From Pempheris klunzingeri (Eukaryota > Chordata > Actinopteri > Acropomatiformes > Pempheridae): a stretch of 64,000 nucleotides of DNA. The notes under the pieces were generated by a model that saw nothing but the letters and a program-made list of their open reading frames with translations, did no database searches and was not told where the DNA came from. The stretch spans positions 11,401,618-11,465,617 of the forward strand of contig NC_092013.1 in assembly GCF_042242105.1 (NCBI RefSeq), given 5' to 3'. This document shows positions 61,558 to 64,000 of this stretch, piece after piece (position 1 is the stretch's first letter; every line of letters starts with the position of its first letter). The position numbers and the translations under genes were made by a program.

Positions 61558-64000
61558 GATTATTGATTAATGTGTAGCTGCGACTGATCGGCTAAAGCGG
61601 GATTATTGTCGCATTGTGATCGGCAGGTAAATCCGAGGTAAAGCAGCGCCAGGTGAGCTCCTCTCCGCTGTGGCGACAGGTGCACCGCCGCGCACCAGGT
61701 AAATCTGACTCCACTGAAGTGCTGCAAACTTTTCGGGACAGGCCGAGAAAATGGAGCTAACCCCGCCTACCTCCCCCCTCCACTGTGCCTCCCTTTTTTT
61801 TTTTTTTCATACACTCCCAACAGGTGAGGCCTCGGCTCTCCTTTTCAGTCACATTCCAGCAAAAATCACACGTGAATGAGTTGCTCTCGGTGTAAATTTG
61901 CTTTTTTAACGCCCACTGTCCTCCACTGCTCAGGCTGAATGGATGAAAAGAGTCTGTGATCGTGGACACTTCAGGGCACTGTGGTCGAGGGCTGACTGAC
62001 TGTGACTGTGGTTTCACTTGGAGGAAACCACCAGACCTATTTGGTTAACATCCATCATAAATACATTCTGCTGTCACCACGAAATAAGGATAGGACAGGA
62101 AATAAACAGGCTGTTGTGCTTTTATGGTAATACATGTGTAATAAAACACTCATTCTAATCATAAGTAAGTAAACCTTATTTTGCTTATATGTACTTGTAT
62201 ACTTTATTATACTCTTCTAATCTTTCAATAACATAATTACAAGATTATCTGGACTATAACTGGACGGTAACTAGAAATATATTCACTCAAGTTCTGTTGC
62301 CTACTTAAATACAACTTAAATGTACTTGGAGGGAAGACACTCCGGGTAAATAAGGTAAAAAAAACAAACAAAAACCTTCTTACCCAGTTTATTACTTACA
62401 TCAAGACAACACTTTTTTGAATTTCAGGATTTCTGAAATGCAGTGTTTAAAAAAACGCAAATGATGCATTGTCGAATTAAAAATGCAACCATTTCCAGAG
62501 TAGAAATCTGAACGTTGTATAAAGCCAGGTTCAGACCTCTTGCTTCATTTTCGTGACATATTAGAGTCAAAAGTTTATCTGAGGAAACATTTGATATCTT
62601 TTTTAATCAGTCTATAAACTAGAGAATACTGTCAACATCCATTAAAAATACAATTCTTGCCATAACTTTAGGAATTAAATGTAACATAAATCAGGCTATG
62701 AATGATCCATGAACAACCCCTTCAGTAAAAACCTACATAATACAGAGAGAAATAAAAGTTAAAGGATAAAAGATTTCTGACTCTGAGTCTGAGAAAAAAC
62801 TATTTTTGAGAAAACAGCTTTAAAGATATTTATTTATCAGAAACCTACAAAGTGTAGTAAAATAAACAGCCAAGTGTGTTCACATAATGCTACTTTATAT
62901 ATCCCAGAGGTAATATTGTTTTTTGTCTCTACGCCATTTATCACACAGTGATACTGTGATGATCAAGATTTTAAATACAAAACCTGTGATTAGTTTATAG
63001 AATATGATGCATTGTTAGCGATGAACGACACAAAATTGCATAAAGCAGTTGAAATAAACTCCACTTAAACCACCTGCTACATTACAAGTGCTGCTCACAT
63101 ATTAATGCATTAATAATGATGATAATCCAATAATATATGAATACAACATTGACAGGACCCATTTTACCTTTGATACTCTAAATTAATTTAGCTGACACTA
63201 CTGACAATAGTTTTAATGAAAGCTTCTTACTTGCAACTCAGCAGTTTTATAGAGTGTTTTTTCTTAAATTACTGGGTGATTTGCAGGTAAATATAAAATA
63301 CCATGAAACACAAGGAGAATATCGAAAATTTCAACATAAGTCTATTAAGGTATTTGTTATAAAAGCGCCCAACAGTATTCTTAAACATGTAACCCAACCA
63401 GGTAGTTTAATGTTTGTAACAATAATATAACAGATCTGTCATCCCTCTTGCACAGTTATTCATTAATTATGGTTGATGTGTGACGTTTTTGTAATGAATC
63501 TCTTTTTAATCTGCATTACAAATCTGTGTCACGGCTTAGTTATCACATGAACTGCATTGTGTTATATACCTAAGGAGTGTGAAGCATGTGACCTGTGTAA
63601 GGAGGATAATTGTAAAGATGATGTCGGACAGCCTTGGCTAAAGAGGATCATGGATCCTTTAAAGCTCAGAGTGAGCCGACCTCTGATTCTGACCCTACAA
63701 CAGCACTGACCTACTGCACATCAGAGCTAAACGAACATCTCTGTGTGTTCATGGCCTCCGAGCTGAGGTTAATAGTGTTTTTATTCTGGACACCCGGATT
63801 ATATCAAAGATGATGTCAGTGATGGAAAGTAAAGTAAAGTATGTTTACTCAAATACTGTATTTGAGTATGTTTACTTTACTTATTACTTCTTCTTCTTCT
63901 ATTATTATTATTATTATCATTATTGAAAATCCCATAAGGACAAATCATAGATCTACTGCCTTGAACAGATTGATATTAAAGGTGTGATGACAAATACTCA
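61558..64000. other. Upstream flank of the C6orf132 homologue
   Basis: The first 300 bp or so are moderately CpG-rich and probably include the promoter and 5' UTR. There is a T13-type run at 61795-61807. Beyond about 62050 the DNA is AT-rich, with no gene recognised. Confidence 0.45.
63815..63925. repeat. Fragment of the AAGTA-rich teleost repeat plus (TTC)n and (ATT)n
   Basis: GGAAAGTAAAGTAAAGTATG, TTTACTCAAATACTGTATTT, GAGTATGTTTACTTTACTTA then CTTCTTCTTCT and ATTATTATTATT. The first part belongs to the same family as 58040-58460. Confidence 0.5.

Overview
The window looks like nuclear DNA of a teleost fish, probably a percomorph with a fairly compact genome. The genes have short GT-AG introns, the proteins are close to vertebrate families, and the introns carry interspersed repeats that I recognise as typical of ray-finned fish. 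Six protein-coding genes can be read by joining exons at splice sites. Exon phases were checked by counting, and every complete model closes in frame. There are no operons, CRISPR arrays or prokaryotic features. No tRNA or rRNA gene was seen.

Layout: (1) 1-8388 is a large intron of kcnb1. The last coding exon (8389-10224) encodes Kv2.1 from S1 to the C-terminus, followed by a long 3' UTR and intergenic DNA. (2) 17175-19631 (+) is a five-exon, 315-residue RDH10-like short-chain dehydrogenase, with a TATA box just upstream and a long CA repeat close to its first donor. (3) 20530-29910 (-) is cse1l (exportin-2), 24 coding exons and 971 residues, with a non-coding first exon near 30.8 kb. (4) 31345-42753 (-) is pbrm1 (polybromo-1, BAF180), 29 coding exons and about 1638 residues, with a non-coding first exon near 44.75 kb. 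(5) 48015-51346 (+) is wdr77 (MEP50), ten exons and 337 residues. (6) 53408-61557 (-) is the fish homologue of human C6orf132, five exons and 781 residues, rich in proline.

The genes do not form one pathway. They cover a neuronal K+ channel, retinoid metabolism, nuclear export of importin-alpha, a PBAF chromatin-remodelling subunit, the PRMT5 methylosome cofactor and an uncharacterised protein. From memory of the human map, kcnb1 and cse1l keep their 20q13 linkage, while pbrm1, wdr77 and C6orf132 come from three other human chromosomes.

No new molecular system was found. The observations most worth checking are: a 681-bp fold-back element with roughly 290-bp arms inside a cse1l intron; a second fold-back element with telomere-like arms upstream of wdr77; an 84-nt, stop-free, in-frame intron in pbrm1; and an altered glycine motif plus a missing loop in the RDH10-like enzyme. 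Family comparisons are from memory, and UTR ends and repeat boundaries are approximate.
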